Shown here one piece after another: positions 1-9,219 of a stretch of DNA of 64,000 nt (position 1 is the stretch's first letter; the number at the start of each line of letters is the position of its first letter). Source of the DNA: Nocardioides aurantiacus (GTDB lineage Bacteria > Actinomycetota > Actinomycetes > Propionibacteriales > Nocardioidaceae); assembly GCF_003752505.1 (NCBI RefSeq), contig NZ_RKHO01000001.1, positions 2,604,001 to 2,668,000 of the forward strand, written 5' to 3'. The position numbers were made by a program, and so were the translations under genes. A model generated the notes under the pieces. The model saw nothing but the letters and a program-made list of their open reading frames with translations. It was not told where the DNA came from and made no database searches.

Positions 1-811
1 CGACGCTGAAGCGCTCGTGGACGGTCTCGGCGAGCGGCACCAGCGGGTTGCGCGGGTAGGGCCACGCGTCGAGGTCCATCAGGGTGTGCTTGCGGACCCG
101 GTCGGGCACCCCGGGGCGGTTGGGTCGCATCCCGAGCAGCGCGCCGTCCTCGGCGTAGGCCACGTCGTAGAAGCGGGGCACGTAGACGCCGCCGCTGACG
201 GCCAGGCGCAGCAGCAGCTCGTCGCGGCCGCCTGGGCTCCCCTCGCCCTTCCACTCGCGCACGACCTCGCTGATCTTGAGCACGACCTCCTCGCCGTCGC
301 CCAGGGCCACGGCGTCGAGGAAGTCGGCGACCGGCTCGGGGTTGAACGCGGCGTGGCCGCCGGCCAGCACGACCGGGTCGGCGTCGGTGCGCATCCTGGA
401 GTGCAGCGGGATGCCGGCGAGGTCGAGCGCGGTCAGCATGTTGGTGTAGCCGAGCTCGGTGGAGAACGACAGCCCGAGGACGTCGAAGTCGCGGACCGGG
501 CGGTGGCCGTCGACGGTGAACTGCGGGATGCCCTCGCGGCGCATCACCGCCTCCATGTCGGGCCACACCGCGTAGGTGCGCTCGGCCAGGGTCCCCTCCT
601 GCTCGTTGAGCACCTCGTAGAGGATCTGGACGCCCTGGTTGGGCAGGCCGACCTCGTAGGCGTCGGGGTACATCAGGGCCCAGCGCACGTCGGTGTCCGC
701 CCAGTCCTTGTGGACCGAGCCGAGCTCGCCGCCGACGTACTGGATCGGCTTGCTGACCCGCGGCAGGTGCGGCTCGAGGCGGGCGAAGACGGACTCTCCG
801 GTGACGGACAT
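1..811 (-). CDS. TIGR03960-type B12-binding radical SAM protein, N-terminal part (cut by window edge)
   Basis: The first 270 residues of a radical SAM-family protein run off the left edge. The start MSVTGESVFARLEPHLPRVS and the segment around YPDAYEVGLPNQGVQILYEV match the N-terminal B12-binding-like domain of the TIGR03960 family (YgiQ-related), a gene of unsettled biochemical role. The Cys motif for the [4Fe-4S] cluster lies beyond the window. The ATG at 811 has a GGAAGG ribosome site 6 nt upstream, and a possible -10 TACCCT lies at 851-846. In actinobacteria this gene usually follows the mre/rodA cluster and precedes a TIGR03936 gene and rne; here an antiporter operon and a kinase lie between it and rodA. 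Family assignment is from remembered homologues. Confidence 0.85.
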   Translation of the reverse strand, partial: MSVTGESVFARLEPHLPRVSKPIQYVGGELGSVHKDWADTDVRWALMYPDAYEVGLPNQGVQILYEVLNEQEGTLAERTYAVWPDMEAVMRREGIPQFTVDGHRPVRDFDVLGLSFSTELGYTNMLTALDLAGIPLHSRMRTDADPVVLAGGHAAFNPEPVADFLDAVALGDGEEVVLKISEVVREWKGEGSPGGRDELLLRLAVSGGVYVPRFYDVAYAEDGALLGMRPNRPGVPDRVRKHTLMDLDAWPYPRNPLVPLAETVHERFSV

Positions 812-888
812 GCAGGACCTTCCGAGGTCGGGGGGACGACGGTCCAGGGTACGCGGCCCCGGGGGCTGCTCCGAGGCTCCCCGGTCGA

Positions 889-1248
889 TCAGGGCGCTCC
901 GCGGTCCTCCTGCAGCGTCGCGGAGCCGGTGAGCTCGTCGACGTCGAGCAGGTCGTGGCGCACCTGGCCGCCGCGCCAGGAGGCCCGGGCCACCATGTGG
1001 CTGGCCACGGGGATGGTCAGCAGCTGCGCCACCACGACCAGCCCGAGCAGCATCGTGGTCGAGCCATCGCGCAGCACCAGCGCCAGGCCGCCGGTGACCA
1101 GCACCAGGCCGAGCACCTGCGGCTTGGTCGCGGCGTGCATCCGGGTCAGCAGGTCGGGCAGGCGCACCAGCCCGATGCCGGCCACCAGGCTCAGCAGGCA
1201 GCCGAGCAGCACCAGCACCGCTCCGCTCACGTCGAGCACCTGGCTCAT
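889..1248 (-). CDS. mnhG: Na+/H+ antiporter subunit G (MnhG/MrpG)
   Basis: A 119-residue small integral membrane subunit of the multisubunit Mrp/Mnh cation/proton antiporter. Three hydrophobic segments are visible (about residues 8-28, 42-60 and 65-83), with the family-typical LVRLPDLLTRMHAATKP after the first helix. The ATG overlaps the mnhF stop as ATGA, indicating translational coupling. It is the last gene of the operon; 77 bp separate it from the radical SAM gene. The acidic C-terminal tail after residue 95 is variable in the family. Function follows from family and operon context. Confidence 0.93.
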   Translation of the reverse strand: MSQVLDVSGAVLVLLGCLLSLVAGIGLVRLPDLLTRMHAATKPQVLGLVLVTGGLALVLRDGSTTMLLGLVVVAQLLTIPVASHMVARASWRGGQVRHDLLDVDELTGSATLQEDRGAP

Positions 1249-1544
1249 CCGTCGCCCTCCTCGTCGTCGGCGGCCTCGGCCTCGACGTCGTCGCTCCCGG
1301 GGCTGAACCGGGCCACGCTGACCGAGCCGACGAAGCCCAGCAGGGTGGCGACCAGCATGGCGGGCACGTTCTCGGCCGTACGCCGCAGCGCGGCGTCCAC
1401 GGCGATCACGCAGATGATGATCGAGAGCAGCACGTCGAAGGAGATCGCCCGGTCGAGCATCGTCGGACCCATCGTCATCCGGGCCAGGGTCAGCATCCCC
1501 GAGACCGCGAGCACGACCGCGGCGGCGACCAGCACGACGCTCAT
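1245..1544 (-). CDS. mnhF: Na+/H+ antiporter subunit F (MnhF/MrpF)
   Basis: A 99-residue membrane subunit beginning MSVVLVAAAVVLAVSGMLTL. Three predicted helices flank the conserved GPTMLDRAISFDVL segment diagnostic of MrpF. The tail is acidic (DDVEAEAADDEEGDG). The ATG at 1544 overlaps the mnhE stop (ATGA), and its own stop overlaps the mnhG start in the same way. Upstream in-frame extension to 2039 is only open because of high GC. It is needed for the assembled antiporter rather than acting alone (family knowledge). Confidence 0.93.
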   Translation of the reverse strand: MSVVLVAAAVVLAVSGMLTLARMTMGPTMLDRAISFDVLLSIIICVIAVDAALRRTAENVPAMLVATLLGFVGSVSVARFSPGSDDVEAEAADDEEGDG

Positions 1545-2104
1545 CGGGCCGGCTCCGGGGGGACGCCCTCGCGGCCGATCGCGGCCAGCACGCGCGCCTC
1601 CTGGTCCCACACCATGCTGCGCACCGCCTCGACCCCGGCGGCGTCGGTGTCGATGGCGTGCAGGAACAGCGTGTGGCTGCCGCGGTGCGCCTCGACCACG
1701 ACCGTGCCCGGCACCAGCGAGACCAGCTCGGCGACGGCCGTGAGCACCAGGTCGGACTCGGTGCGCAGCCGCACCTCGACCAGGGAGCTGCGCAGCGGGT
1801 CGGGCGGAGCCAGCGTGGTGCGGGCGACCTGGAGGCTCGCGACGACCACGTCGACGGCGAACCGGCCCACCAGCACGAGCAGGCCGACCGGGTGCAGCCG
1901 CACCCGCATCCGCAGCGGCGGCAGCGGGAAGACCCAGCACGCGGCGACCGCCACCAGCACGCCCCCGACCAGCGAGAGCGCGGAGTAGCTGCCCCACAGC
2001 ACCCACCACACCAGGGTCAGCCACAGCACCATCGGCCACTGCACGGCGCGGTAGCGCGCCGGGCGGGTGCTCCCCCGGCGGGTGGTGCGGACCTCGGGGC
2101 TCAT
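1541..2104 (-). CDS. mnhE: Na+/H+ antiporter subunit E (MnhE/MrpE)
   Basis: A 187-residue subunit. A positively charged N-terminus (residues 1-20) is followed by two membrane segments (about 24-60) and a soluble C-terminal domain containing ELVSLVPGTVVVEAH, the signature of MrpE. The ATG at 2104 overlaps the mnhD stop (ATGA). Length is within the usual 160-190 range. It forms part of the peripheral module of the Mrp complex; no catalytic role is assigned to it in the family. Confidence 0.93.
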   Translation of the reverse strand: MSPEVRTTRRGSTRPARYRAVQWPMVLWLTLVWWVLWGSYSALSLVGGVLVAVAACWVFPLPPLRMRVRLHPVGLLVLVGRFAVDVVVASLQVARTTLAPPDPLRSSLVEVRLRTESDLVLTAVAELVSLVPGTVVVEAHRGSHTLFLHAIDTDAAGVEAVRSMVWDQEARVLAAIGREGVPPEPAR

Positions 2105-3801
2105 CGCGGCACCCCGTCCATCACGGCGCCGACGTAGGAGTCGCGGTCAGTGAGGTCGGCCGCGGCGCGGTCGGTGTAGCCCACCAACGGCCCCGCGACC
2201 ACGGTGATGGCCAGGCTGGCGAGCACCAGGCCGGCGGTGGGCAGCACCATCAGCAGCGGCAGCCGGTCCGGCAGCGCACCGGCCTCGATCAGCTGGTGCA
2301 GGTCGCGGTCGGGCGCATCGGCGTCGGCGACCTGGCGGGCCTCGTCGAGGTCGGCGGCACCGAAGGCGACGCTGCCGACGTGCACGTGGCCACGGTGCTC
2401 GACCATCGCCGGGACCGCCTGCTCGTCCTGCTCGCGCCGGTCCTCCTCGCCGTGGCCGACGAGCAGCCGTGCCATGTCGTGCGCCTGCTGCGGGGAGCGC
2501 CAGAACGCCAGCGCCCAGGTCTTCGCCACGGCGTAGAGCGTGAGCAGGCTGGTCAGCGTGCCGCCGGCCACCAGCACCAGGGCGAGCGGCGACCCCTGGG
2601 CCACGCCGGCCTGGAACAGGTCGACCTTGCCGAGGAAGCCCGACATCGGCGGGATGCCGGCGAGGTTCATCGCCGGCACGAAGAACAGCACGCCGAGCAA
2701 CGGGCTGAGCCGGGCCAGGCCGCCGAGCCGGAGCAGGGCGGTGCTGCCCGCCCGGCGCTCGATCAGCCCGACGACCAGGAACAGCGCGGTCTGGATGGTG
2801 ATGTGGTGGGCGACGTAGAACACCGCCCCGCCGGTGCCGGCCTCGGTGGCCAGGCCCACCCCGAAGATCATGTAGCCGATGTGGCTGACCAGCGTGAAGG
2901 ACAGCATCCGCTTGATGTCGGACTGCGCGATCGCCCCGAGGATGCCGATCACCATCGTGAGCAGCGCCGCCACCATGAGCAGCGTCGAGAGCGGGCTGTC
3001 GGGGAAGAGCAGCGTCTGGGTGCGGATGATCGCGTAGACCCCGACCTTGGTGAGCAGGCCGGCGAAGACCGCGGTCACCGGCGCGGGCGCCGTGGGATAG
3101 CTGTCGGGAAGCCACAGCGAGAGCGGGAAGACGGCCGCCTTGATGGCGAAGGTGACGAGCAGCAGCAGCTGGATCATCAGCGCCACCGACGGCGGCAGCC
3201 CGTCCAGGCGCTCGGCGACCTGCGCGAGGTTGAGGGTGCCCACCGCGGCGTACGTCGTGGCCAGGGCGATGAGGAAGAGCATCGAGGAGACCACGTTGAC
3301 GACGACGTAGATGGTGCCCGCGCGCACCCGGGCGGCCGTGCCGCCGAGGGTGAGCAGCACGTAGCTGGAGAAGAGCAGCATCTCGAAGCTGACGAACAGG
3401 TTGAACAGGTCGCCCGCGAGGAAGGCGTTGGAGACGCCGGCCACCAGGGTGAGGAACGTCGGGTGGTAGATCGAGACCGGGGTCTCCCGCTCGTCGCCGG
3501 TGATGCCCTGCCCGATGGAGTAGAGCAGCACCGCGAGGGTGACGACGGCCGAGACCAGCAGCATCAGCACCGCGAGCCGGTCGGCCACCAGCGCGATGCC
3601 CAGGCCCTCCCAGCCACCCAGCCAGACCACCTGGGTGCCGTCCCGGTCGACCGAGACCAGCAGCACGGCGGCCACGACCACCACGGCCGTCAGCACCAGC
3701 GCGCTGACGATCCGCTGCGCCCGCGGGAAGCGGAACAGCATCAAGGTGGCGCCCGTGCCCAGCAGGGGCAGGATCACCGGCAGCGGCACGAGACTCGTCA
3801 C
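2101..3801 (-). CDS. mnhD: Na+/H+ antiporter subunit D (MnhD/MrpD)
   Basis: A 566-residue polytopic proton-translocating subunit related to NuoL/M/N. The conserved core includes VSFEMLLFSSYVLLTLGG, then LWLPDSYPTAPAPVTAVFAG and the TLVSHIGYMIFG region. The GTG at 3801 overlaps the mnhC stop as GTGA, which fixes the start. Unusually for the family, about 70 hydrophilic, acidic and His-containing residues (approximately 440-513) separate the last two helices, running from roughly HDMARLLVGHGEE to IEAGALPDR; the final helix (LPLLMVLPTAGLVLASLAI) then follows. Works with MnhA as an ion-translocating subunit. Confidence 0.93.
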   Translation of the reverse strand: MTSLVPLPVILPLLGTGATLMLFRFPRAQRIVSALVLTAVVVVAAVLLVSVDRDGTQVVWLGGWEGLGIALVADRLAVLMLLVSAVVTLAVLLYSIGQGITGDERETPVSIYHPTFLTLVAGVSNAFLAGDLFNLFVSFEMLLFSSYVLLTLGGTAARVRAGTIYVVVNVVSSMLFLIALATTYAAVGTLNLAQVAERLDGLPPSVALMIQLLLLVTFAIKAAVFPLSLWLPDSYPTAPAPVTAVFAGLLTKVGVYAIIRTQTLLFPDSPLSTLLMVAALLTMVIGILGAIAQSDIKRMLSFTLVSHIGYMIFGVGLATEAGTGGAVFYVAHHITIQTALFLVVGLIERRAGSTALLRLGGLARLSPLLGVLFFVPAMNLAGIPPMSGFLGKVDLFQAGVAQGSPLALVLVAGGTLTSLLTLYAVAKTWALAFWRSPQQAHDMARLLVGHGEEDRREQDEQAVPAMVEHRGHVHVGSVAFGAADLDEARQVADADAPDRDLHQLIEAGALPDRLPLLMVLPTAGLVLASLAITVVAGPLVGYTDRAAADLTDRDSYVGAVMDGVPR

Positions 3802-4232
3802 TGGCGGTCCTCCACGGGGTCGTCCTGCTCCTGGCCCTCGGTGCTGAGCCCGAACGAGTCCGAGGTCGCGTCGTCGAGGGCCAGCTTGCGGATCGCGGCG
3901 TCCTCCACGTCGTCCTGGACGTCGTCGTGGCCGTGCAGCTGCCAGCTGCGGTGCGCCAGGGCCAGCAGGAAGGCGATGGTGCCCAGCGTGATCACGATCG
4001 CGGTCAGCACCAGCGCCTGCGGGAGCGGGTCGGACATGTCCTCGGGCTCGGCCGAGCCCCAGAAGGGCGAGTCCCCCGCCGGGCCGCTGGCTGCGAGGAA
4101 GGCGAGGTTGACGCCGTTGCTGAGCACGACCAGGCCGACGAGCACGCGGGTCAGGCTGCGCTCGAGCAGCAGGTAGACGCCGCAGCCGCTCATCACCGCG
4201 CAGCCCACCAGCAGGGTCAGGTTGACCTCCAT
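3798..4232 (-). CDS. mnhC: Na+/H+ antiporter subunit C (MnhC/MrpC, NuoK-like)
   Basis: A 144-residue subunit homologous to NuoK. Three helices are visible, with ERSLTRVLVGLVVLSNGVNL and PLPQALVLTAIVITLGTIAF as recognisable NuoK/MrpC segments. The C-terminal 35 residues are hydrophilic and acidic. The ATG at 4232 shares one base with the mnhA stop (TGATG), and its own stop overlaps the mnhD GTG. All junctions support one coupled transcript from 7141 downward. Confidence 0.93.
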   Translation of the reverse strand: MEVNLTLLVGCAVMSGCGVYLLLERSLTRVLVGLVVLSNGVNLAFLAASGPAGDSPFWGSAEPEDMSDPLPQALVLTAIVITLGTIAFLLALAHRSWQLHGHDDVQDDVEDAAIRKLALDDATSDSFGLSTEGQEQDDPVEDRQ

Positions 4233-7141
4233 CAGTGCACCCCCGACGCTTCCGGCGCAGCAGCCGCGTCCTGGCGCTCGCTGCGCAGGATCTCGCGGTC
4301 GAGCTGGGAGCCGAAGGTGCGCAGCAGGTCGAGCACCAGCCCGACAACGACGAGGTAGACACCGATGTCGAAGCCCACCGAGGACACCAGGTGGACCTCG
4401 CCGAGCAGCGGCAGCGTGACGTAGACGTCGGCGGTCTGCAGCACCGCGCCGCCGACGAGCATCGGCCCGATGCCCGAGAGCGCCGCGACGAAGAGCCCGG
4501 ACCCGATCAGCACGCCGGCGTCGATCGGCGCGGCCTCGTTGAGCTCGTAGCGACCGCCCGCGAGGTAGCGCACCATCAGCGCCAGGCCCGTGACCATGCC
4601 CGCGGCGAAGCCGCCGCCGGGCAGGTTGTGACCAGCGACGAGCAGGTAGATCGAGAACACCACGATGGTGTGGAAGACCAGGCGCGTCACGACCTCGAAG
4701 ACGATCGAGCGCCGCTCCGGGCTCAGCGTCCGCGGTCCCGGAAGCCAGACCCGCCGTCCGGGACGCGTGGGCTGCTTCTGCACGCCCTGGGGATAGGGGA
4801 TCTCGTGGACGCGGCGGATGCCGGTCGAGCGGGAGTCCAGGAAGATCAGGCTGGCCACCCCGGTGGCCGCCGCCACCAGCACGGAGATCTCGCCGAAGGT
4901 GTCCCAGGCCCGGATGTCGACCAGGGTCACGTTGACGACGTTGCGGCCGTAGCCCTCGACGTAGGCCATCAGCGGGAACGAGTCCGAGATCGGGGTGGTG
5001 CTGCGGGCGGCCGCCGCGACCAGCACGAACCCGGCCACCGCGACGCCGACGCCGGTGGCCAGCGCCATCCGGTAGAAGCGCGTCACCCGCAGCGGCCGGT
5101 CGGTGAAGTAGTCGGGGAGGCGCCGCAGCACCAGCACGAAGACGGTGAGGCTGACCGTCTCCACCAGCACCTGGGTCAACGCGATGTCGGGGGCACCGTG
5201 CAGCAGGAACAGCACGGCGCAGCCGTAGCCGGTGACGCCGGCCAGCACGACGGCGCGCAGCCGGCGGCGCGACCGGACCGTCATGACCGCCGCGGCCACC
5301 ATCACCAGCGTGACCAGCGGCTGGCCGGCGCGGTCCCACAGCACCCACTGCGGCGCGGGCAGTCCCCCGGTGACCAGGCCGTGGACGAGGACGCCGCCGG
5401 GCGCGGCCAGCACCACGGTGAGGATGACGCCGAGGTAGATCGAGACCGAGCCGCGCTGGAAGGAGCCGGTGACCTCGACCGCGACCCGGTCGAGCAGCCG
5501 CATCCCCCACCGGTAGACCTGCTCGGCCTGGAGCGGGGCGGCGAACCGGGCCTGGAGCCGGCACAGCGGGTCGCGCCACCGGAACACGAGGTAGCCCACA
5601 CCGATCGAGACCGCGCTCAGCAGGAGCGGCAGCTCGAGGCCGTGCCACAGCGCGAGGTACTCGTCGTGGCCGCGGGCCGGCAGCTGGTCGGCGTACGGCG
5701 CGAGCACGGCCGTGAGCGCCGCGCCGGCCAGTCCCAGCGCCAGGCTGAGGCCGGCGAGGACCACCGGGGCGGCGCCGAAGGCGGGCGAGAGCGGCAGCGG
5801 CGCGCTGTCCTCGACGTCGCGCTTGCGGGCGAAGGCGCCCCACCAGAACCGGGCGGCGTACCCCGCGGTCAGGGCGGAGCCCAGCACGAGGCCGACCAGC
5901 ACCAGGGTGCCGGCCCAGGCGGGGACGCCCGGGGTCTCGCCGTCGGCGAGCTCGAGCAACGCGGCCCAGAGCGTCTCCTTGCCCACGAACCCGAGCAGCG
6001 GGGGCACGCCGGCCATCGAGGCGGCGGCGAGGCCGGCCGCGACCGCGAGCACGGGCAGGCGACGACCCAGGCCCGAGAGCCGGTGCAGGTCGCGGGTGCC
6101 GGTCAGGGTGTCGACCGCCCCGACGGTGAGGAAGAGCGTGGCCTTGAACAGGGCGTGGGCGAGCAGCACGCCGAGGCCGGCGAGCGCGGCGGTGCGGCTG
6201 CCGATCGAGAGCACCACGAGCAGGAAGCCCAGCTGGCTGACGGTGCCGTAGGCGAGCAGCAGCTTGAGGTCGAGCTGGCGCAGCGCCCGCCAGCCCCCCA
6301 GCAGCATCGTGGTCGTGCCCAGCGTCAGCAGCGTGAGGTGCCAGCCGGGGACGCCGGCGAAGGCCGGGGCGAGCAGGGCCACGAGGTAGAGGCCGGCCTT
6401 GACCATCGACGCGGCGTGGAGGTAGGCGCTGACCGGGGTGGGCGCTGCCATCGCGCCGGGCAGCCAGAAGTGGAACGGCACCTGGGCGGACTTGCTCAGC
6501 GCGCCGACGAGCAGCAGCAGGACCGCCACGGTCGTGGCCGTGCCGGTCGGCGGGTCGGCCAGGATCGTGGAGATCCGCATCGTGCCGGCCTCGTGGCCCA
6601 GCACCAGGACGCCGACCAGCATCACCAGGCCGCCGAGCGTGGTGACCAGGAGCGCCTCCATCGCGGCCAGCCGCGAGGCCCGCTTGGTCGGCTCGAAGCC
6701 GATCAGCAGGAACGAGAAGATGGTGGTCAGCTCCCAGAACACGACCAGGACGATGAGGTCGTCGGAGAGCACCAGCCCCAGCATCGCGCCGACGAAGGCG
6801 GTGAAGCTGGTGGTGAACCCCACCAGGCCCGGGGTGCCGTCGGAGAAGTAGGAGGCCGAGTAGGCCATCACCAGCACCCCGATGCCCGCGACGACGAGCA
6901 CCATCAGCCACTGCAGCGAGCCCAGCGAGAACGCCAGCTCGAGGTCGAGACCGGGCGCCCACCGCACCACCTGGGTGACCGGGCGCCCGTCGAGGACCTG
7001 CCCGGTGCGGGTCAGCGCCCACACCGTGGCCACCAGCGGCACCACCGCCAGCGCCAGGAACGCACGGGGCCCGAGCCGGCGCACCAGCACCGGAGCGGTC
7101 GCGGCGGCCACGAAGTGGGCAGCGACGATCGCGAGCAGCAC
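4232..7141 (-). CDS. mnhA: Na+/H+ antiporter subunit A with fused subunit B (MnhAB/MrpA)
   Basis: The largest subunit, 969 residues. Residues ~1-780 are a NuoL-like polytopic domain (for example MVKAGLYLVALLAPAF and LLAYGTVSQLGFLLVVLSIG). Residues ~820-955 form an MnhB-like domain (VFHTIVVFSIYLLVAGHNLP, then GGGFAAGMVTGLALMVRYLA), so no separate mnhB is expected and none is present. The GTG at 7141 is preceded by GGAAGG with a 5-nt gap, a strong start signal. A possible -10 TAGTAT lies at 7203-7198. First gene of the mnhACDEFG operon, which exports Na+ (and possibly other cations) in exchange for protons. Divergent from the sensor kinase at 7282. Confidence 0.94.
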   Translation of the reverse strand: MLLAIVAAHFVAAATAPVLVRRLGPRAFLALAVVPLVATVWALTRTGQVLDGRPVTQVVRWAPGLDLELAFSLGSLQWLMVLVVAGIGVLVMAYSASYFSDGTPGLVGFTTSFTAFVGAMLGLVLSDDLIVLVVFWELTTIFSFLLIGFEPTKRASRLAAMEALLVTTLGGLVMLVGVLVLGHEAGTMRISTILADPPTGTATTVAVLLLLVGALSKSAQVPFHFWLPGAMAAPTPVSAYLHAASMVKAGLYLVALLAPAFAGVPGWHLTLLTLGTTTMLLGGWRALRQLDLKLLLAYGTVSQLGFLLVVLSIGSRTAALAGLGVLLAHALFKATLFLTVGAVDTLTGTRDLHRLSGLGRRLPVLAVAAGLAAASMAGVPPLLGFVGKETLWAALLELADGETPGVPAWAGTLVLVGLVLGSALTAGYAARFWWGAFARKRDVEDSAPLPLSPAFGAAPVVLAGLSLALGLAGAALTAVLAPYADQLPARGHDEYLALWHGLELPLLLSAVSIGVGYLVFRWRDPLCRLQARFAAPLQAEQVYRWGMRLLDRVAVEVTGSFQRGSVSIYLGVILTVVLAAPGGVLVHGLVTGGLPAPQWVLWDRAGQPLVTLVMVAAAVMTVRSRRRLRAVVLAGVTGYGCAVLFLLHGAPDIALTQVLVETVSLTVFVLVLRRLPDYFTDRPLRVTRFYRMALATGVGVAVAGFVLVAAAARSTTPISDSFPLMAYVEGYGRNVVNVTLVDIRAWDTFGEISVLVAAATGVASLIFLDSRSTGIRRVHEIPYPQGVQKQPTRPGRRVWLPGPRTLSPERRSIVFEVVTRLVFHTIVVFSIYLLVAGHNLPGGGFAAGMVTGLALMVRYLAGGRYELNEAAPIDAGVLIGSGLFVAALSGIGPMLVGGAVLQTADVYVTLPLLGEVHLVSSVGFDIGVYLVVVGLVLDLLRTFGSQLDREILRSERQDAAAAPEASGVH

Positions 7142-7281
7142 GGCGGCCTTCCGGTCGGGGTGGGGCGTGGGACGGTGAGGTCAGGGCGTGGGGGCCAATA
7201 CTAGGGAGCGGGCGCGAACCTCCGGCGTCCCCCGTTGGCGGGACGGCGGGCACGACACCGGCCTAGACTCCGCCCCCGGGG

Positions 7282-9219
7282 GTGGCGCACGTGCAACGTC
7301 AGGTGGGACGCCTCTCCTTCGTGGTGGTCTGCTACGTGGTGGCGCCCTGGATGGGGCTCGACAGCTTCACCGTCGACCCGCGGATCGCCGAGGTCTGGCC
7401 CCTGGGCGGCGTCGGCTTCGTGCTGCTCACCCTGGCCTGGGACCTCCCCCGGCCCCGCCTGGCCGCCGTGCTCGCGGCGATGGTGGCCGTCGTCACGGCC
7501 ACCGCGCTGCTGGTCGGCCAGCCCCCGGCGTACGCCGTGTGGTTCGGCGTCGTCGCGGTGCTGCAGCCGCTCGCCATGGCGGCGGCGTACCAACGGGGGC
7601 GCGGAGCGCCCGGCTGGGCCCCGCGCCACGCCGCCGACGTCGGGACCCTGCTGGCCGCGGCGGTGGCCTCCTCGCTGCTGGTCGGCCTGCTCGGGGGCTA
7701 CCCCGGTCTGGCGCTGACCGACCTGCCGAGCAAGGTGCTGCTGTGGTGGGTGCTGCGCAACGCGGTCTTCAGCTTCGTCGGCGGGCTCATCCTCTCGGTG
7801 CTGCTGCACCGCGACGAGCCCGAGGCGCTGCCGCCCAGCGCGTGGTACCACCGCGTCGGGCTGGCCGCGGTCGCCGCCCTGTGCGTGCTCGGGACCTACC
7901 ACGACCCCTCGCTGCCGCTGTCGTGGCTGCTCATCGTGCCGAGCGTGTGGGGCGGCATGACGCTGACCGTGCGCGGGACCGCCTGGCTGACCCTGTACGT
8001 CGCCCTGGTGGCCGCCGGGATGACCTACCTGCCCCAGAACCAGTTCGGCTACGCCGGCTTGCTGCCCGCCGCCTCGATCGTCGACCTGCTCGTCGTGGCG
8101 AGCAGTGCCTTCGCGCTGCTGCTGGCGCTGATGCGCGACCAGCGGGCCCGGCTGATCGAGCAGCTCGACGCCCGCGGCCGCGAGTCCGAGGCGCAGCGCG
8201 GGCTGCTCGAGGCGGTGCTCGATGCGATGGACGAGGGCGTGCTCGTCGTCGGCCAGGAGGGCGTACGTCGCCACAACAGCGCGACCCGGCAGCTGCTGGG
8301 CCGAGCGGTGCCGCTGGACCAGGCCCTTTCCTGGAGCGACGCCTTCGGCCTGCAGACCCTCGACGGGCAGCCGCTGACCGACGACGTGCTGCGCCGGGTG
8401 CTCTACGAGGGGGCCGACGGCGACCGGTTGGAGGTGCGGGTCGGCCGGGGCGCCGGCGCCCGGGTGCTCGAGGTCTCGGCCCAGTCCGTGCGGCACGGCA
8501 GCGAGGCCTCGCGGCTGCTGCTCCTGCACGACGTGACCGCGCAGCGGGCCCGGGTCCGGGAGCTCAGCAGCTTCGCCAGCATGGTCGCCCACGACCTGCG
8601 CGGCCCGCTGACCGTGCTCGACGGCTGGCTCGAGGTGGTCGAGGACGACCCGGCGGAGGGCGAGGCGGCGCTGGCCCGGGCACGCGACGCCAGCCAGCGG
8701 ATGCGGCAGGTGATCGAGGACTGGCTCAACTACGCCGTGGTGCAGGAGGGCCGGCTGCACCCCGAGGTGGTCGCGCTCGAGGAGCTCGTGGCCGGCCTGG
8801 TGGAGTCACGCCGCTCCGCGGGCCTCGACCACGACGAGCCCCGCTTCGAGCTCGACCTGCCGCACCGGGTGCGGGCCGACCCGGGCCTGCTGCGCCAGCT
8901 GCTGGACAACCTCGTCGACAACGCCGTGAAGTACACCGCGGCCGGCGAGGTCCCGGCGGTGACGCTGCGCTCGGACGACGACCGTGAGCCGGGCTGGGTG
9001 CGGGTGGAGGTCGTCGACCGGGGCATCGGCGTGCCCGAGGGCCAGGAGGAGCAGATCTTCGAGGAGTTCCACCGTGGCCCCGCCGAGGGACGCTCGCAGG
9101 GCACCGGCCTGGGGCTGGCGCTGACCCGGCGCATCGTGGCGATGCACGGGGGTCAGATGACGGCGCGGCGCAACCCCGACGGGGGCAGCACCTTCGCCTT
9201 CACCGTCCCAGCGGCCTGA
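7282..9219 (+). CDS. Orphan membrane sensor histidine kinase (MASE1-PAS-HisKA-HATPase)
   Basis: A 645-residue kinase. Residues ~1-290 are an eight-or-so-helix MASE1-type sensor (WPLGGVGFVLLTLAW early on). A short coiled segment and a PAS-like domain (~310-430) follow. The H-box MVAHDLRGPL puts the phospho-accepting histidine at 437; the N-box is DNLVDNAVKYT (from 542), and the G boxes are VDRGIGV and GTGLGLAL. No response regulator is adjacent, so the partner is unknown. It faces the mnh operon across a 140-bp gap, which suggests but does not prove a link to ion or pH stress. The GTG start has no clear ribosome site; TAGACT at 7264-7269 could give a very short leader. The last 20 bp overlap the rodA end tail-to-tail. 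Confidence 0.88.
   Translation: MAHVQRQVGRLSFVVVCYVVAPWMGLDSFTVDPRIAEVWPLGGVGFVLLTLAWDLPRPRLAAVLAAMVAVVTATALLVGQPPAYAVWFGVVAVLQPLAMAAAYQRGRGAPGWAPRHAADVGTLLAAAVASSLLVGLLGGYPGLALTDLPSKVLLWWVLRNAVFSFVGGLILSVLLHRDEPEALPPSAWYHRVGLAAVAALCVLGTYHDPSLPLSWLLIVPSVWGGMTLTVRGTAWLTLYVALVAAGMTYLPQNQFGYAGLLPAASIVDLLVVASSAFALLLALMRDQRARLIEQLDARGRESEAQRGLLEAVLDAMDEGVLVVGQEGVRRHNSATRQLLGRAVPLDQALSWSDAFGLQTLDGQPLTDDVLRRVLYEGADGDRLEVRVGRGAGARVLEVSAQSVRHGSEASRLLLLHDVTAQRARVRELSSFASMVAHDLRGPLTVLDGWLEVVEDDPAEGEAALARARDASQRMRQVIEDWLNYAVVQEGRLHPEVVALEELVAGLVESRRSAGLDHDEPRFELDLPHRVRADPGLLRQLLDNLVDNAVKYTAAGEVPAVTLRSDDDREPGWVRVEVVDRGIGVPEGQEEQIFEEFHRGPAEGRSQGTGLGLALTRRIVAMHGGQMTARRNPDGGSTFAFTVPAA

Noticed and set aside
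17-7204. Long plus-strand open frames opposite the radical SAM gene and mnh operon
   Set aside because: His/Gln/Gly/Arg-rich shadow translations with no motifs; the minus-strand genes overlap neatly as an operon.
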